64,000 nucleotides of DNA from CAJXVY01 sp965660355 (lineage in GTDB: Bacteria; Actinomycetota; Actinomycetes; Actinomycetales; Microbacteriaceae). Shown in pieces: positions 1-7,981 of this stretch. The notes beneath the pieces were generated by a model, which worked only from the letters and a program-made list of their open reading frames with translations, did no database searches and was not told the DNA's origin. Position 1 is the first letter of the stretch; every line of letters begins with the position of its first letter. Location: positions 1 through 64,000 of the forward strand of contig CBFHZN010000004.1 in NCBI GenBank assembly GCA_965660355.1, written 5' to 3'. The position numbers and the translations under genes are program-made.

Positions 1-1
1 T

Positions 2-559
2 GACGACCCAGGAATCAACGCCTACATACGCAGCAAAATTGCCGCTGAGCAAGCATTGTGGGATTTTGTTGCATCCTTTGGATCAGGAATGCAGGTGAAC
101 ACAATTCACCCCGGGGCAATCCTGGGGCCGCCTCTCAGTTCCGAGGGAGAGGGAACGTCCATCTCAACACTTCGAGACATGATTAGGGGGTCAACCCCGG
201 GGATTCCTCCAATTAGTGTTCCGATGGTTGATGTACGGGATGCAGCTCAAGCGCACGTTGCCGCAATGGAGTCTGATTTCACTGGGAAACGATATGTGGT
301 TTGTCAGTCCGATCCAGTGAGTTACATCGAAGTGGCAAAAGTTCTGAAAGCTGCTGGCTACTCGAAGGTTCCTGGCAGAGAACTTCCCAAAACATTGATC
401 AGGGCTTTAGCACCTTTTAGTCGCGACATTAGGGCCATGAAGGCATTTTTGGATAAAAGCGTCACCGCAGACATCTCTCAGACAGTCAAGGATCTCGACT
501 GGTCCCCAAGGCCGATACGGGAAACTGTTTTGGATTCGGCCTATGCGCTCAGTTTTTGA
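2..559 (+). CDS. NAD-dependent epimerase/short-chain dehydrogenase, 5' truncated
   Basis: The start lies before the window; the frame is open from base 2, giving 185 visible residues. The fragment is the C-terminal two thirds of an extended short-chain dehydrogenase (dihydroflavonol-4-reductase/epimerase type). The catalytic Tyr-x3-Lys pair is seen as YIRSK at visible residues 8-12, followed by the usual AEQALWDF helix. The HPGAILGPP stretch and VDVRDAAQAHVAAM are typical of the substrate side of this family. The NAD-binding GxxGxxG loop would be upstream and is not visible. Substrate cannot be told from the sequence. It ends 317 bases before the Mrp operon, so it is probably a separate transcription unit. 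Confidence 0.85.
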   Translation, partial: DDPGINAYIRSKIAAEQALWDFVASFGSGMQVNTIHPGAILGPPLSSEGEGTSISTLRDMIRGSTPGIPPISVPMVDVRDAAQAHVAAMESDFTGKRYVVCQSDPVSYIEVAKVLKAAGYSKVPGRELPKTLIRALAPFSRDIRAMKAFLDKSVTADISQTVKDLDWSPRPIRETVLDSAYALSF

Positions 560-876
560 GTAAGGTCAGCCAAATGGCCATTTAGTCCAAACAGCTCAAA
601 AATCCCCCGCTTAATTCAGCTCGATAGGAGAGTCGGCTTCTCCGCTCCCTAGAAGGTGCCTGGACACTTATGAGCCCTACTCACTGCACCCCTTTGGCTT
701 GGATTCAAGTTAGACTGTGCCCTGGAGAGCCGGGAAGACTGGTCGGCGTTGTTGGGTTCCAAAGTTATGGAATTCAACGAGTTCTCGTATCTGAATGACC
801 GAGAATGGTTCTAAGCTGAGGAGATTATGACGCTCTCATTGATGTCGCCATTCTCGCCTGCCAAGCGGGTGGTCTT
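560..876. other. Intergenic region with possible long leader of the Mrp operon
   Basis: This is one of the few long non-coding stretches in a very compact region. No tRNA or recognised riboswitch was found. A TAGACT hexamer at 711-716 resembles an actinobacterial -10 box but has no well-placed -35 box. If used, it would give mrpA a leader of about 150 bases. Within it, TTCTCG (783-788) can pair with CGAGAA (799-804) over a 10-12 base loop. A short reading frame with a GAGGAG sequence follows at 827-880. A weak hairpin (GGAGA at 627-631 with TCTCC at 639-643) lies nearer the upstream gene and has no T-run, so it is not a convincing terminator. Confidence 0.4.
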
Positions 877-880
877 TTGA
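827..880 (+). CDS. Possible 17-codon leader peptide before mrpA
   Basis: ATG at 827-829 opens a 17-codon frame that stops at TGA 878-880. That TGA overlaps the TTG start of mrpA (877-879). A GAGGAG sequence at 818-823 precedes the ATG, although with only three bases of spacing. The mrpA TTG itself has no good ribosome binding site. A ribosome finishing the short frame could therefore hand over to mrpA by translational coupling. The peptide resembles nothing recognised. The alternative is that the frame is chance and GAGGAG is unused. Low confidence. Confidence 0.25.
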   Translation: MTLSLMSPFSPAKRVVF

Positions 881-3800
881 CCCTCTATACAGTTCTTTTT
901 TCCACACTCGCAATAGTCGGCGTCACCATGTTTGCTTCGAGATTTCTGGGACGCAATGCCGGCTGGCTTGCCGCCATTGGATTGGCCTACCTTGCAATAG
1001 TTGTTGGCTTACGCATTCCTGAACTGCTAAGTGGTCCAGAGGGTGGCCTCTCGGTCATAAAAGAATCAACTCCCTGGATGCCAAGTCTGGATATCTCTTT
1101 GGCTTTGCGCCTTGATGGTCTCTCAGCCCTATTTCTGATTATTGTTCTCGGTGTTGGCGCACTGGTGATGGCTTATTCCGCCAGATATATGTCAGAGCGC
1201 AACGTTCACCCGCATACCGGTTATTTCGCCTGGATGTTGCTGTTTGCATTTGCGATGACCGGCCTGGTGTTGGCGGATGATTTGATTCTTTTGTTTGTGT
1301 TTTGGGAACTCACCACCATTGCTTCGTTTTTTCTCATTAATCGCTCGGGTGATAAGGCCTCGGCCCCTGCAGTTAGAACCTTATTGACCACCGCAATGGG
1401 TGGATTGGCGCTTCTATTTGCTGTTGTTTTGATTGTCACAAGAACTGGAACAACTGTTGTTAGCGAAGCATTGGTCAATGACGTTTGGTCTGAAGACCCT
1501 GGCTTCACAGCAGGCATTGCGGTTTTGGTGGCACTAGCCGCTTTGACTAAATCGGCGCAGTTTCCATTTCACATGTGGCTTCCAGATGCAATGGTGGCAC
1601 CTACTCCGGTAAGTGCCTACCTGCACGCCGCAGCCATGGTCAAAGCAGGGATTTATTTATTGCTTCTTTTCTCACCAGCCTTGGGCGGCACTTTGGTTTG
1701 GCAGTCAATACTGATTACTTCTGGGCTAATTACTGCGGTGATGGGTGCGATATTTGCCATGCGCCGATTTGATCTAAAAGAAATCATGGCAAATTCCACC
1801 ATCAGTCAACTTGGATTGATTGTTGCACTGATTGGAGTTGGCACCCCAAAGGCTTTGGCTACCGCAGCTTTATACACACTGGCACATGCTCTGTTCAAAT
1901 CTTCACTGTTTATGGTCGTTGGAATCATCGACAGGCAAGCGGGAACCAGAGACATTCGTGTTTTGAGCGGATTATGGAAAACGATGCCAGTCACCTTGGT
2001 GACTACNNNNNNNNNNNNNNNNNNNNNNNNNNNNNNNNNNNNNNNNNNNNNNNNNNNNNNNNNNNNNNNNNNNNNNNNNNNNNNNNNNNNNNNNNNNNNN
2101 NNNATCGACAGGCAAGCGGGAACCAGAGACATTCGTGTTTTGAGCGGATTATGGAAAACGATGCCAGTCACCTTGGTGACTACCGTGTTAGCTGGCCTTT
2201 CAATGGCTGGGGTGTTTCCAATGCTGGGATTTGTTTCCAAGGAATACCTACTCGGTCAAATGCTAGTTGCCGGTGATTCAGCCCTGTTAGGCGTAGCGCT
2301 AACCGCAATAGCTGTTTTTGCATCCTCCACAACCTTTGCCTACACGGGTCGAATCATCCTGGGGGCGTTTACTGGTTATCGAGGCAGCAACCAACCGTCT
2401 GAGCCCGAGGGTCACCAGATGAATGAGGAAGTTCGGGAAGCTAAACCCAGTTTTTATGGATCAGCTTTGCTACCAGCCCTGATTGGACTGATTCTGGGGC
2501 CCGCCATTGCAGTTTTGTATCCATTGATAGGTGCAGCGGGGAGTGCTGCAGCGGGTGAAACCTATAACGCCAAGTTTGCATTATTCGCAGGCTTCACCGT
2601 GGAGCTAGCTCTATCAACGTCGATCATTGTGCTGGGGCTAGTAGCAATCAGTCAGCGTCGTCGATTGGATAGTTTCTTTGAAGGAAGAGTCTTGGGATTC
2701 ACCGCCATTGAAGTTGTTGAAAGTATTCGCCTGGGAGCGATAGCTATAGGTGAGCGGGTGGGTAATCCGACCAGAACAGATAAACCTGCCCAACATTTAT
2801 TTGCACCCTGGTTGATTGTTGGCTTGGTGGCAGTAGCGGGAATATTGATGGCACCCTCTGTGGGGGACCTGGTTGCACCACAAGAGCCTTGGAGTGATGC
2901 TTTATGGCTTGGTTTATTGGTGGCGAGTGTCATCCCAGCTTTGATAACTCGCTCTCGACTGGTTGCGCTTATTTTGGTTGGTGGAGCTGGGTTTATTGTG
3001 GCTTTGTGGTTTTTTGCCCTTGGGGCCCACGACGTTGGCATGACCCAGCTATTGGTTGAATTGCTCACCGTTGTGGCTTTGGTGCTGATTTTGAGAAGAC
3101 TGCCCTCAGTGTTTCACGCGGTCAGTCGTTCTCGTCAGCTTCTGAGCGCGTCCTTAGCGGTTGGTGTTGGGTTTTTAGCCACCTTGGTTACATTTTTGTT
3201 TACGAATCGAAGAGAGATATCCCCTGTCGGGCAGTATTTTTTGGATGAGGCCTATAAAGACACAGGTGGCAATAACGTGGTGAACACAATCCTGGTTGAC
3301 TATCGAGCTCTTGACACCTTTGGTGAGTTAACCGTGATTGCGGTTGCAGGGATAGTGCTGATTGGAATCCTTCGCTCAAGATCCATGCTCAAAGAATTTA
3401 CTCCCGATATAACCAAGTGGGAAAATTCTGCGCTTGCTAGATCAATGGATAACACCTTGCCGGTTCGGATTGTTGCCAGATGGGCGGCACCACTTATTGT
3501 TTTGCTGTCTTTCCACCTTTTCTTCAGGGGTCACTATGAAGCAGGGGGTGGATTCATTGCAGCTCTGGTTGGCGCTACTGGGTTTGGACTTGCCTACCTG
3601 GGAGCATCGGATGATAAAAAAGCGCCAGTTGTTTGGCCGTATCGAGGTCTCTTGGCAGCAGGTGTAATAGTTGCTGTTCTCAGCGGTATTTGGGGTTTTG
3701 CAGCGGGATCATTTTTGAAGCCGATTCGTTTTGATATTCCCCTTCCATGGGGTGGGGAGTATGGCTTTACAAGCGCAATGGTTTTTGATCTTGGGGTTTA

Positions 3801-4173
3801 CCTGGCGGTGTTGGCAATCATNNNNNNNNNNNNNNNNNNNNNNNNNNNNNNNNNNNNNNNNNNNNNNNNNNNNNNNNNNNNNNNNNNNNNNNNNNNNNNN
3901 NNNNNNNNNNNNNNNNNNNNNCCATGGGGTGGGGAGTATGGCTTTACAAGCGCAATGGTTTTTGATCTTGGGGTTTACCTGGCGGTGTTGGCAATCATAA
4001 TTGCCGTGTTGAATGAACTGGGCGGGGTCAGACACAGAGACATCCAACCAGTAAGCCAGGCAGGGCCAGTATTGATTGCCGAGAGCTATCACGGCTTGGG
4101 TGATGATCCTTCAGTCAAAGATTCAGTTGATGCCCTAAATAATGCAACACCTAAGAAAGGTGGGGGCAAATGA
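877..4173 (+). CDS. mrpA: Mrp Na+/H+ antiporter subunit A fused to subunit B (contains two assembly gaps)
   Basis: Large membrane subunit of the multi-subunit Mrp (Mnh/Sha) cation/proton antiporter, homologous to complex I subunit NuoL. Residues 70-380 carry the proton-channel core, with the conserved Glu of WELT (E144), Lys in ALTKSAQFPFHMWLP (K225), and His/Lys in SAYLHAAAMVKAG (H250, K256). The C-terminal part has the MrpB-type GHYEAGGGFIAALVGATG and FDLGVYLAVLAI segments, so A and B are one polypeptide, as in many actinobacteria. As written, 1098 codons include two N-runs, each with a duplicated flank. Each duplication plus gap is exactly 177 bases, so the frame survives; removing both would give about 980 residues. 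The TTG start lacks a clear ribosome binding site; no better in-frame start lies between it and the stop at 817-819. Confidence 0.95.
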   Translation: MTLYTVLFSTLAIVGVTMFASRFLGRNAGWLAAIGLAYLAIVVGLRIPELLSGPEGGLSVIKESTPWMPSLDISLALRLDGLSALFLIIVLGVGALVMAYSARYMSERNVHPHTGYFAWMLLFAFAMTGLVLADDLILLFVFWELTTIASFFLINRSGDKASAPAVRTLLTTAMGGLALLFAVVLIVTRTGTTVVSEALVNDVWSEDPGFTAGIAVLVALAALTKSAQFPFHMWLPDAMVAPTPVSAYLHAAAMVKAGIYLLLLFSPALGGTLVWQSILITSGLITAVMGAIFAMRRFDLKEIMANSTISQLGLIVALIGVGTPKALATAALYTLAHALFKSSLFMVVGIIDRQAGTRDIRVLSGLWKTMPVTLVTXXXXXXXXXXXXXXXXXXXXXXXXXXXXXXXXXIDRQAGTRDIRVLSGLWKTMPVTLVTTVLAGLSMAGVFPMLGFVSKEYLLGQMLVAGDSALLGVALTAIAVFASSTTFAYTGRIILGAFTGYRGSNQPSEPEGHQMNEEVREAKPSFYGSALLPALIGLILGPAIAVLYPLIGAAGSAAAGETYNAKFALFAGFTVELALSTSIIVLGLVAISQRRRLDSFFEGRVLGFTAIEVVESIRLGAIAIGERVGNPTRTDKPAQHLFAPWLIVGLVAVAGILMAPSVGDLVAPQEPWSDALWLGLLVASVIPALITRSRLVALILVGGAGFIVALWFFALGAHDVGMTQLLVELLTVVALVLILRRLPSVFHAVSRSRQLLSASLAVGVGFLATLVTFLFTNRREISPVGQYFLDEAYKDTGGNNVVNTILVDYRALDTFGELTVIAVAGIVLIGILRSRSMLKEFTPDITKWENSALARSMDNTLPVRIVARWAAPLIVLLSFHLFFRGHYEAGGGFIAALVGATGFGLAYLGASDDKKAPVVWPYRGLLAAGVIVAVLSGIWGFAAGSFLKPIRFDIPLPWGGEYGFTSAMVFDLGVYLAVLAIXXXXXXXXXXXXXXXXXXXXXXXXXXXXXXXXXXPWGGEYGFTSAMVFDLGVYLAVLAIIIAVLNELGGVRHRDIQPVSQAGPVLIAESYHGLGDDPSVKDSVDALNNATPKKGGGK
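1927..2006 (+). repeat. 80-bp direct duplication, left copy, flanking the first N-run
   Basis: Bases 1927-2006 are identical to 2104-2183, on the other side of 97 Ns. Both copies encode the same part of MrpA in the same frame. A natural tandem duplication in the core of a conserved membrane channel is unlikely. An unmerged contig overlap written as a scaffold gap is the simplest reading. Confidence 0.95.
2007..2103. other. Run of 97 Ns (assembly gap)
   Basis: The unknown bases lie between the two copies of an 80-bp duplication in mrpA. Duplication plus gap is 177 bases, the same sum as at the second gap (77 plus 100). Most likely no sequence is missing. Confidence 0.98.
2104..2183 (+). repeat. 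80-bp direct duplication, right copy, flanking the first N-run
   Basis: Exact copy of 1927-2006. After this copy the MrpA protein continues normally into the next membrane segment (VLAGLSMAGVFPMLGFVSKE), as expected if the two copies are one locus. Confidence 0.95.
3745..3821 (+). repeat. 77-bp direct duplication, left copy, flanking the second N-run
   Basis: Bases 3745-3821 are identical to 3922-3998 across 100 Ns. They encode the PWGGEYGF...GVYLAVLAI part of the MrpB-like domain. A 77-base overlap is a common k-mer length for de Bruijn assemblers, which fits an unmerged contig end. Confidence 0.95.
3822..3921. other. Run of 100 Ns (assembly gap)
   Basis: Exactly 100 Ns, a conventional scaffold-gap length, set between two copies of a 77-bp sequence in mrpA. 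The true sequence probably has a single copy and no gap. Confidence 0.98.
3922..3998 (+). repeat. 77-bp direct duplication, right copy, flanking the second N-run
   Basis: Exact copy of 3745-3821. The MrpA reading frame runs on from this copy to the natural C-terminus at 4173. Confidence 0.95.
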
Positions 4174-4532
4174 GTTTGGCACTGAGTGTTGGTTTATTGG
4201 CAGCAGCCGGGGTTTATTTAGTTTTGCAGCGAGGAATGATTCGAATCATTCTGGGATTTGTTTTGCTCACTCACTCTGTGAATTTATTGATTATCGCCGC
4301 CGGCGGAGCCGCCCGTAGAGATGCGCCTTTTATCGGTGGAGACATCTCGATGGCCGCTGATCCTCTGCCACAGGCCTTTGTGTTGACGGCTATTGTGATT
4401 GCATTTGCAATCACCGTTGTGTTGGCAACCCTGGCAGTTGTCGGCTCCAAAGACGATGACACCGAGGAAGAGTCAGAGAAAACGGAACTGGATATTGAAA
4501 ACTTCTCCAGTGATGCAGGTGGTGATAAATAA
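4170..4532 (+). CDS. mrpC: Mrp Na+/H+ antiporter subunit C
   Basis: 120-residue membrane protein of the NuoK-like MrpC family. It has three hydrophobic segments and the family-typical start LQRGMIRIILGFVLLTHSVNLL, in which Asn-Leu-Leu in the second segment is characteristic. A conserved DPLPQAFVLTAIVIAFA stretch leads into the third segment. The acidic tail (about residues 90-120) is cytoplasmic and lineage-specific. The ATG overlaps the mrpA stop by four bases (ATGA) and the stop overlaps the mrpD ATG by one base, so translation is coupled. Confidence 0.95.
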   Translation: MSLALSVGLLAAAGVYLVLQRGMIRIILGFVLLTHSVNLLIIAAGGAARRDAPFIGGDISMAADPLPQAFVLTAIVIAFAITVVLATLAVVGSKDDDTEEESEKTELDIENFSSDAGGDK

Positions 4533-6160
4533 TGACTGAACTGTTAGAAGTTTTGTTGCCACTATTTGTGGGTGCGCCTTTATTGTTGGGCGGAGTTTTG
4601 TTTGTAGTGGGTAAAAATCATCCTCTGCAACCAATTTTGGGCATGGGGACACTACTTGCCCTGCTTGCAGGTTCTGTCACGCTTCTGATAGTTACATCCC
4701 AGGGCCAGCTACTGGCTCATCAGGTTGCATTATGGCCAAATGGAATTGCCATTGCTTTTGTGGCGGACACCTTCGCGGCACTGATGCTCACCGCTGCGAC
4801 GATTGTTGCGGTTGTGAGTTTTCAATACATGCTGGCAAGCGGTGAAGCTTACAGCCCATCAATTCCAGCTTTGGTTCTGATATTGATGGGAGGGGTGTCG
4901 GGGGCTTTATTGACTGCTGATTTATTCAACCTCTTTGTTTTTATTGAGGTAATGCTTCTGCCCTCCTATGGGTTACTGATCTTTCTAAGTCGTCGGGGTG
5001 ACATGGCGGCATCCAGGCTTTATGTGGTGGTTAATCTTTTGGCCTCCACGATATTTTTAGCCGGGGTTGGGCTTATCTACGCTGTGCAGGGAACTGTGAA
5101 TCTGGGGGCATTGGCAGGTACCGGAAATGATCCACTAACAGCAATAGCAACTGCTTTAGCTCTTTCTGCAATTGCAGTGAAGGCTTCCGTGTTTCCAGTT
5201 CACGGTTGGCTAAGCCGCACCTATGCTTCCGCCTCCCCAGCGGTGGCAGCTTTATTCTCGGGATTACACACAAAGGTTGCGGTTTACGTTGTTTATCGAA
5301 TAAGTGCTGTCATTTTTGAAGGAGACGGCGCATGGATGACAGCCGTTTTGGTGGTTGCCTCGTTGACTCTGGTGGTCGGGGCTATGGCTGCTTTGGGTGA
5401 AAAAGACATGCGGTCTCTACTTCTGTTTCAGATGGTTAGTGGAATAGGTTTCATCCTGATTGGGATTTCGCTTTTCACCCAAACTGCAATTTCCTCGGGT
5501 ATTTTCTACATGATTCACCACATGATTGTGATGGGTTCTCTTTTGCTAACCGCAAGTGCTGTTGAGCACACCTACGGCTCTGGTCGTTTGGACCGAGTTG
5601 CGGGATTGAGAACCAGAGAGAGCCTTGTCACGGCAGCATTTGTAATAGGTTCTCTATCGCTTGTTGGGTTGCCTCCCTTTTCAGGATTTGTCGCCAAATA
5701 CGCTTTGGTTTTGGCAAGTGCGGATGCGGGCGCGGTGCTGATTGCAGGTTTATTAGTTGTCGTTAGCCTGTTTGTGTTGATGGCGATGATGAAGATCTGG
5801 GCCGAGATGTTCAATGGTAAACGCCACGCTGATGTTGAAATTTTGGCAGCCCAGGAGAGAATCCGAACCAGAAAAGGTCTTTTTGACACGGACACTATCG
5901 ATGAAGATGAAATAAACGATGAGGCCAATCGTGCTATCGAGCACATAGAGCCTCCCCGCGGCATCATCGGAGAGATTGGTGACCCTCACGATCACAGGGG
6001 CACCCGTGTTAGGGCATCACTTATTCTTCCCGCACTGATACTTGGTGGAATCTCAGTGGCCTTGGGCTTTGGTGGAGAGTATTTATTGCAATTGGCAGAA
6101 CAAGCGAGTGAAGGGCTGATGGACACCAGTGACTACGTGAAGGCGGTGATTGGCCGATGA
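4532..6160 (+). CDS. mrpD: Mrp Na+/H+ antiporter subunit D
   Basis: 542-residue NuoM/N-like subunit with about 14 hydrophobic segments. Conserved ion-path residues are visible: the Glu in FVFIEVMLLPSYG (E139), Lys in AIAVKASVFPVHGWL (K217) and Lys in SGLHTKVAVY (K248). An acidic and basic insert at about residues 438-500 precedes the last membrane span and is probably cytoplasmic. Together with MrpA this subunit forms the proton-translocating part of the complex. It overlaps mrpE by four bases (ATGA). Confidence 0.95.
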   Translation: MTELLEVLLPLFVGAPLLLGGVLFVVGKNHPLQPILGMGTLLALLAGSVTLLIVTSQGQLLAHQVALWPNGIAIAFVADTFAALMLTAATIVAVVSFQYMLASGEAYSPSIPALVLILMGGVSGALLTADLFNLFVFIEVMLLPSYGLLIFLSRRGDMAASRLYVVVNLLASTIFLAGVGLIYAVQGTVNLGALAGTGNDPLTAIATALALSAIAVKASVFPVHGWLSRTYASASPAVAALFSGLHTKVAVYVVYRISAVIFEGDGAWMTAVLVVASLTLVVGAMAALGEKDMRSLLLFQMVSGIGFILIGISLFTQTAISSGIFYMIHHMIVMGSLLLTASAVEHTYGSGRLDRVAGLRTRESLVTAAFVIGSLSLVGLPPFSGFVAKYALVLASADAGAVLIAGLLVVVSLFVLMAMMKIWAEMFNGKRHADVEILAAQERIRTRKGLFDTDTIDEDEINDEANRAIEHIEPPRGIIGEIGDPHDHRGTRVRASLILPALILGGISVALGFGGEYLLQLAEQASEGLMDTSDYVKAVIGR

Positions 6161-6546
6161 GTTCGTTCTGGGGTTCAGCCTGGAGTTTGCCGTTTAGGCT
6201 TCTGGGTTTTATTGGTTGGTTTCTGTGGCAGTTTGTGCTCACTAGCGTGCAGGTGGTTGCGCTTATTCTGATGCCAGGAAAACAACCCAAGCCAGCGATT
6301 GTGCGGATGAGCATTGATGAGCTAACAGATGCAGAGCTAACCATATTGATTTCGCTAATCACCATCACTCCCGACACTTTGGTCATTGCGGTTAATCGCG
6401 ATAATCGAGAGATGTTTGTCCACGGAATGTTTGTTGCCGAGGATGCAGAGGGTTTTAAAGCATCGCTAAGGCAAACCCATGACCGATTAGTTTTTGCAAC
6501 CAGGGCAAAACCGAACGTGAACCCAAGGAATGGAGCCGGGGCATGA
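6157..6546 (+). CDS. mrpE: Mrp Na+/H+ antiporter subunit E
   Basis: 129-residue MrpE. A hydrophobic N-terminal hairpin (about residues 10-45) is followed by the soluble domain. The family hallmarks LTILISLITITPDTLVI and FVHGMFV are present. MrpE is needed for full Mrp activity in characterised bacteria. It is translationally coupled at both ends by 4-base overlaps with mrpD and mrpF. Confidence 0.93.
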   Translation: MSSFWGSAWSLPFRLLGFIGWFLWQFVLTSVQVVALILMPGKQPKPAIVRMSIDELTDAELTILISLITITPDTLVIAVNRDNREMFVHGMFVAEDAEGFKASLRQTHDRLVFATRAKPNVNPRNGAGA

Positions 6547-6809
6547 TTTCGATTGCTGTATCGACAGTTTCACTGGGGCTATTGGGCCTATCTGTGATCT
6601 TTGCCGTAATCAGAGCGTGGAGGGGTCCAACATCTGGTAACTCGGCAGTTGCGGGAGACTTAATCTTTTTTGCCTTTATAGGTGCCTTTTCTGTTTTGGG
6701 CGTATTGCTCTCCATAGGTGCTGTCATGGACATCATTTTGATTGCAGCTTTGCTGGGATTTTTGTCTGTTCTATCGCTGGCCCGATGGATGCAGGGGGGA
6801 AAGCGATGA
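6543..6809 (+). CDS. mrpF: Mrp Na+/H+ antiporter subunit F
   Basis: 88-residue membrane protein with three hydrophobic segments. The first span ends in an RAWRGPTSGNSAVAGDLI segment, matching the RxxRGPT...R/A-x-D pattern of MrpF. ATG overlaps the mrpE stop. A polypurine stretch near its 3' end (GGGGGGAAAG, 6793-6802) serves as the ribosome binding site for mrpG. Confidence 0.92.
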   Translation: MISIAVSTVSLGLLGLSVIFAVIRAWRGPTSGNSAVAGDLIFFAFIGAFSVLGVLLSIGAVMDIILIAALLGFLSVLSLARWMQGGKR

Positions 6810-7159
6810 ATGCAGAGATGGTGAGCACCGTGATTGGAAGCACGCTGTTGATTTTGGGCTCTTTCATTATTTTCAGTGCTGCGCTTGGTTTGCTGAAACT
6901 ACCTGATGTTTATACCAGAACCAGTGCGGTTGGAACTGCAGCAGGTTTAGGTGTTGCCGTGATGATTTTGGGCGTGGTGGTCCTAGATTTCAGCGTGCTG
7001 AATTTGATTAAGGGAATTATTGCCATAATTGCCCAGCTAATCACCAGTTCAATTGGCAGTTTTATGTTGGCTCGAGCCAGTTACCTTACTGATGGAAAAC
7101 CAGTTGAAACAACAATTCCAGATGAACTCGCCGATCAGGCAAATCTTGAAAAGTTGTAA
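6806..7159 (+). CDS. mrpG: Mrp Na+/H+ antiporter subunit G
   Basis: 117-residue last subunit of the complex, with three membrane spans. It carries the MrpG signature LPDVYTRTSAVGTAAGLGV. The ATG at 6806 was chosen because it gives the same ATGA overlap used throughout the operon and sits just after GGGGGGAAAG. An in-frame ATG at 6785 would extend it by seven residues. No B subunit gene is found separately because MrpB is fused to MrpA. Confidence 0.93.
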   Translation: MNAEMVSTVIGSTLLILGSFIIFSAALGLLKLPDVYTRTSAVGTAAGLGVAVMILGVVVLDFSVLNLIKGIIAIIAQLITSSIGSFMLARASYLTDGKPVETTIPDELADQANLEKL

Positions 7160-7224
7160 TACGGATCTAGCTGCACTCACCTTCGTTGCTCGGTTGCTGA
7201 CTCGCTCAATAAAAACCGGACTAG

Positions 7225-7230
7225 TAAACT
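7225..7230 (+). promoter_or_regulatory. Possible -10 box (TAAACT) for a leaderless transcript of the 7.2 kb cluster
   Basis: TAAACT ends seven bases before the ATG at 7238, so transcription would start at or next to the start codon. There is no ribosome binding site in front of this ATG, which supports a leaderless transcript. No good -35 box is seen. Confidence 0.35.
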
Positions 7231-7237
7231 TTGGCAG

Positions 7238-7981
7238 ATGGTAGATATACCCAACGACACTAACGCTGGGTCTCGTGATTCGGCTGCCGCTAGGCGCGTG
7301 CCGATGGGGGAGTTGGTTGTTTATCTGCTGATTGGTCTAATCCCAATGTTTTCCCTGGCTTTTGTTTTGGTCGGCTTTGAACAACTTCCGCTGTCTCTCA
7401 GTTTTGGTTTTTATATCTTCGGGGGTTTGTTGGTAATTCTTCTCATGAGAGCTGGTTTCCCACATTCCACTCTGGGCTTTGGAAACCTTGTGACACTTGC
7501 AAGGTTCAGTGTCGTTGCGGCATTGGCATCATCACTTTTGGGCTCAGCTGATGCTTGGTTGGTGGTCGTTTTCGCATTGACATCGCTGGTTTTAGATGGC
7601 GTGGATGGGTTTTTGGCTCGCAAAGAGGGCAGGGTTTCCAATTTTGGAGCACGTTTGGATATGGAGGTTGATTCAGCACTGGCCATGGTGTTGGCGATGA
7701 ATATTTGGCTTTCTGGTATTACGGGTCCGATTATTCTGCTTTTGGGGCTACCCAGGTATGTATTTGCTTTTGCTGCCTATTGGAGCCCTTGGCTAAAAAA
7801 GCCTCTGCCCTATAGCCTCAGCAGGCGAGTGATAAGTGTTGTGCAAATTGCCTCGCTGATTGGCTTACACGCTCCCATACTGCCCTCTTTTCTAATCACT
7901 CCAGTTGCTTGGATTGTTGCAGGGTTTTTGATCTGGTCCTTCGGCAAAGATGTGTTGTGGCTTTGGCGGTCTAAGGTTTGA
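7238..7981 (+). CDS. CDP-alcohol phosphatidyltransferase family protein
   Basis: Membrane enzyme of the CDP-alcohol phosphatidyltransferase superfamily, which moves a phosphatidyl (or similar) group from a CDP-linked lipid to an alcohol. The complete catalytic motif is visible: D120-x2-D123-G124-x2-A127-R128-x8-G137-x3-D141-x3-D145. About six membrane spans surround it. At 247 residues it has an N-terminal extension with two extra spans compared with small PgsA-type members. It is the first gene of the cluster running to 14776, and it overlaps the next gene by four bases (TTGA). The alcohol acceptor is unknown; a glycolipid or polar headgroup is an inference from the neighbours. Confidence 0.85.
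   Translation: MVDIPNDTNAGSRDSAAARRVPMGELVVYLLIGLIPMFSLAFVLVGFEQLPLSLSFGFYIFGGLLVILLMRAGFPHSTLGFGNLVTLARFSVVAALASSLLGSADAWLVVVFALTSLVLDGVDGFLARKEGRVSNFGARLDMEVDSALAMVLAMNIWLSGITGPIILLLGLPRYVFAFAAYWSPWLKKPLPYSLSRRVISVVQIASLIGLHAPILPSFLITPVAWIVAGFLIWSFGKDVLWLWRSKV

Noticed and set aside
1927..2183. Tandem in-frame duplication with a spacer inside MrpA as a biological repeat
   Set aside because: The spacer is N only, the copies are exact and the same arithmetic occurs at the second gap; an assembly artefact is simpler.
6785..6805. Earlier ATG for mrpG
   Set aside because: The start at 6806 follows the ATGA overlap rule of the operon and has a better ribosome binding site.
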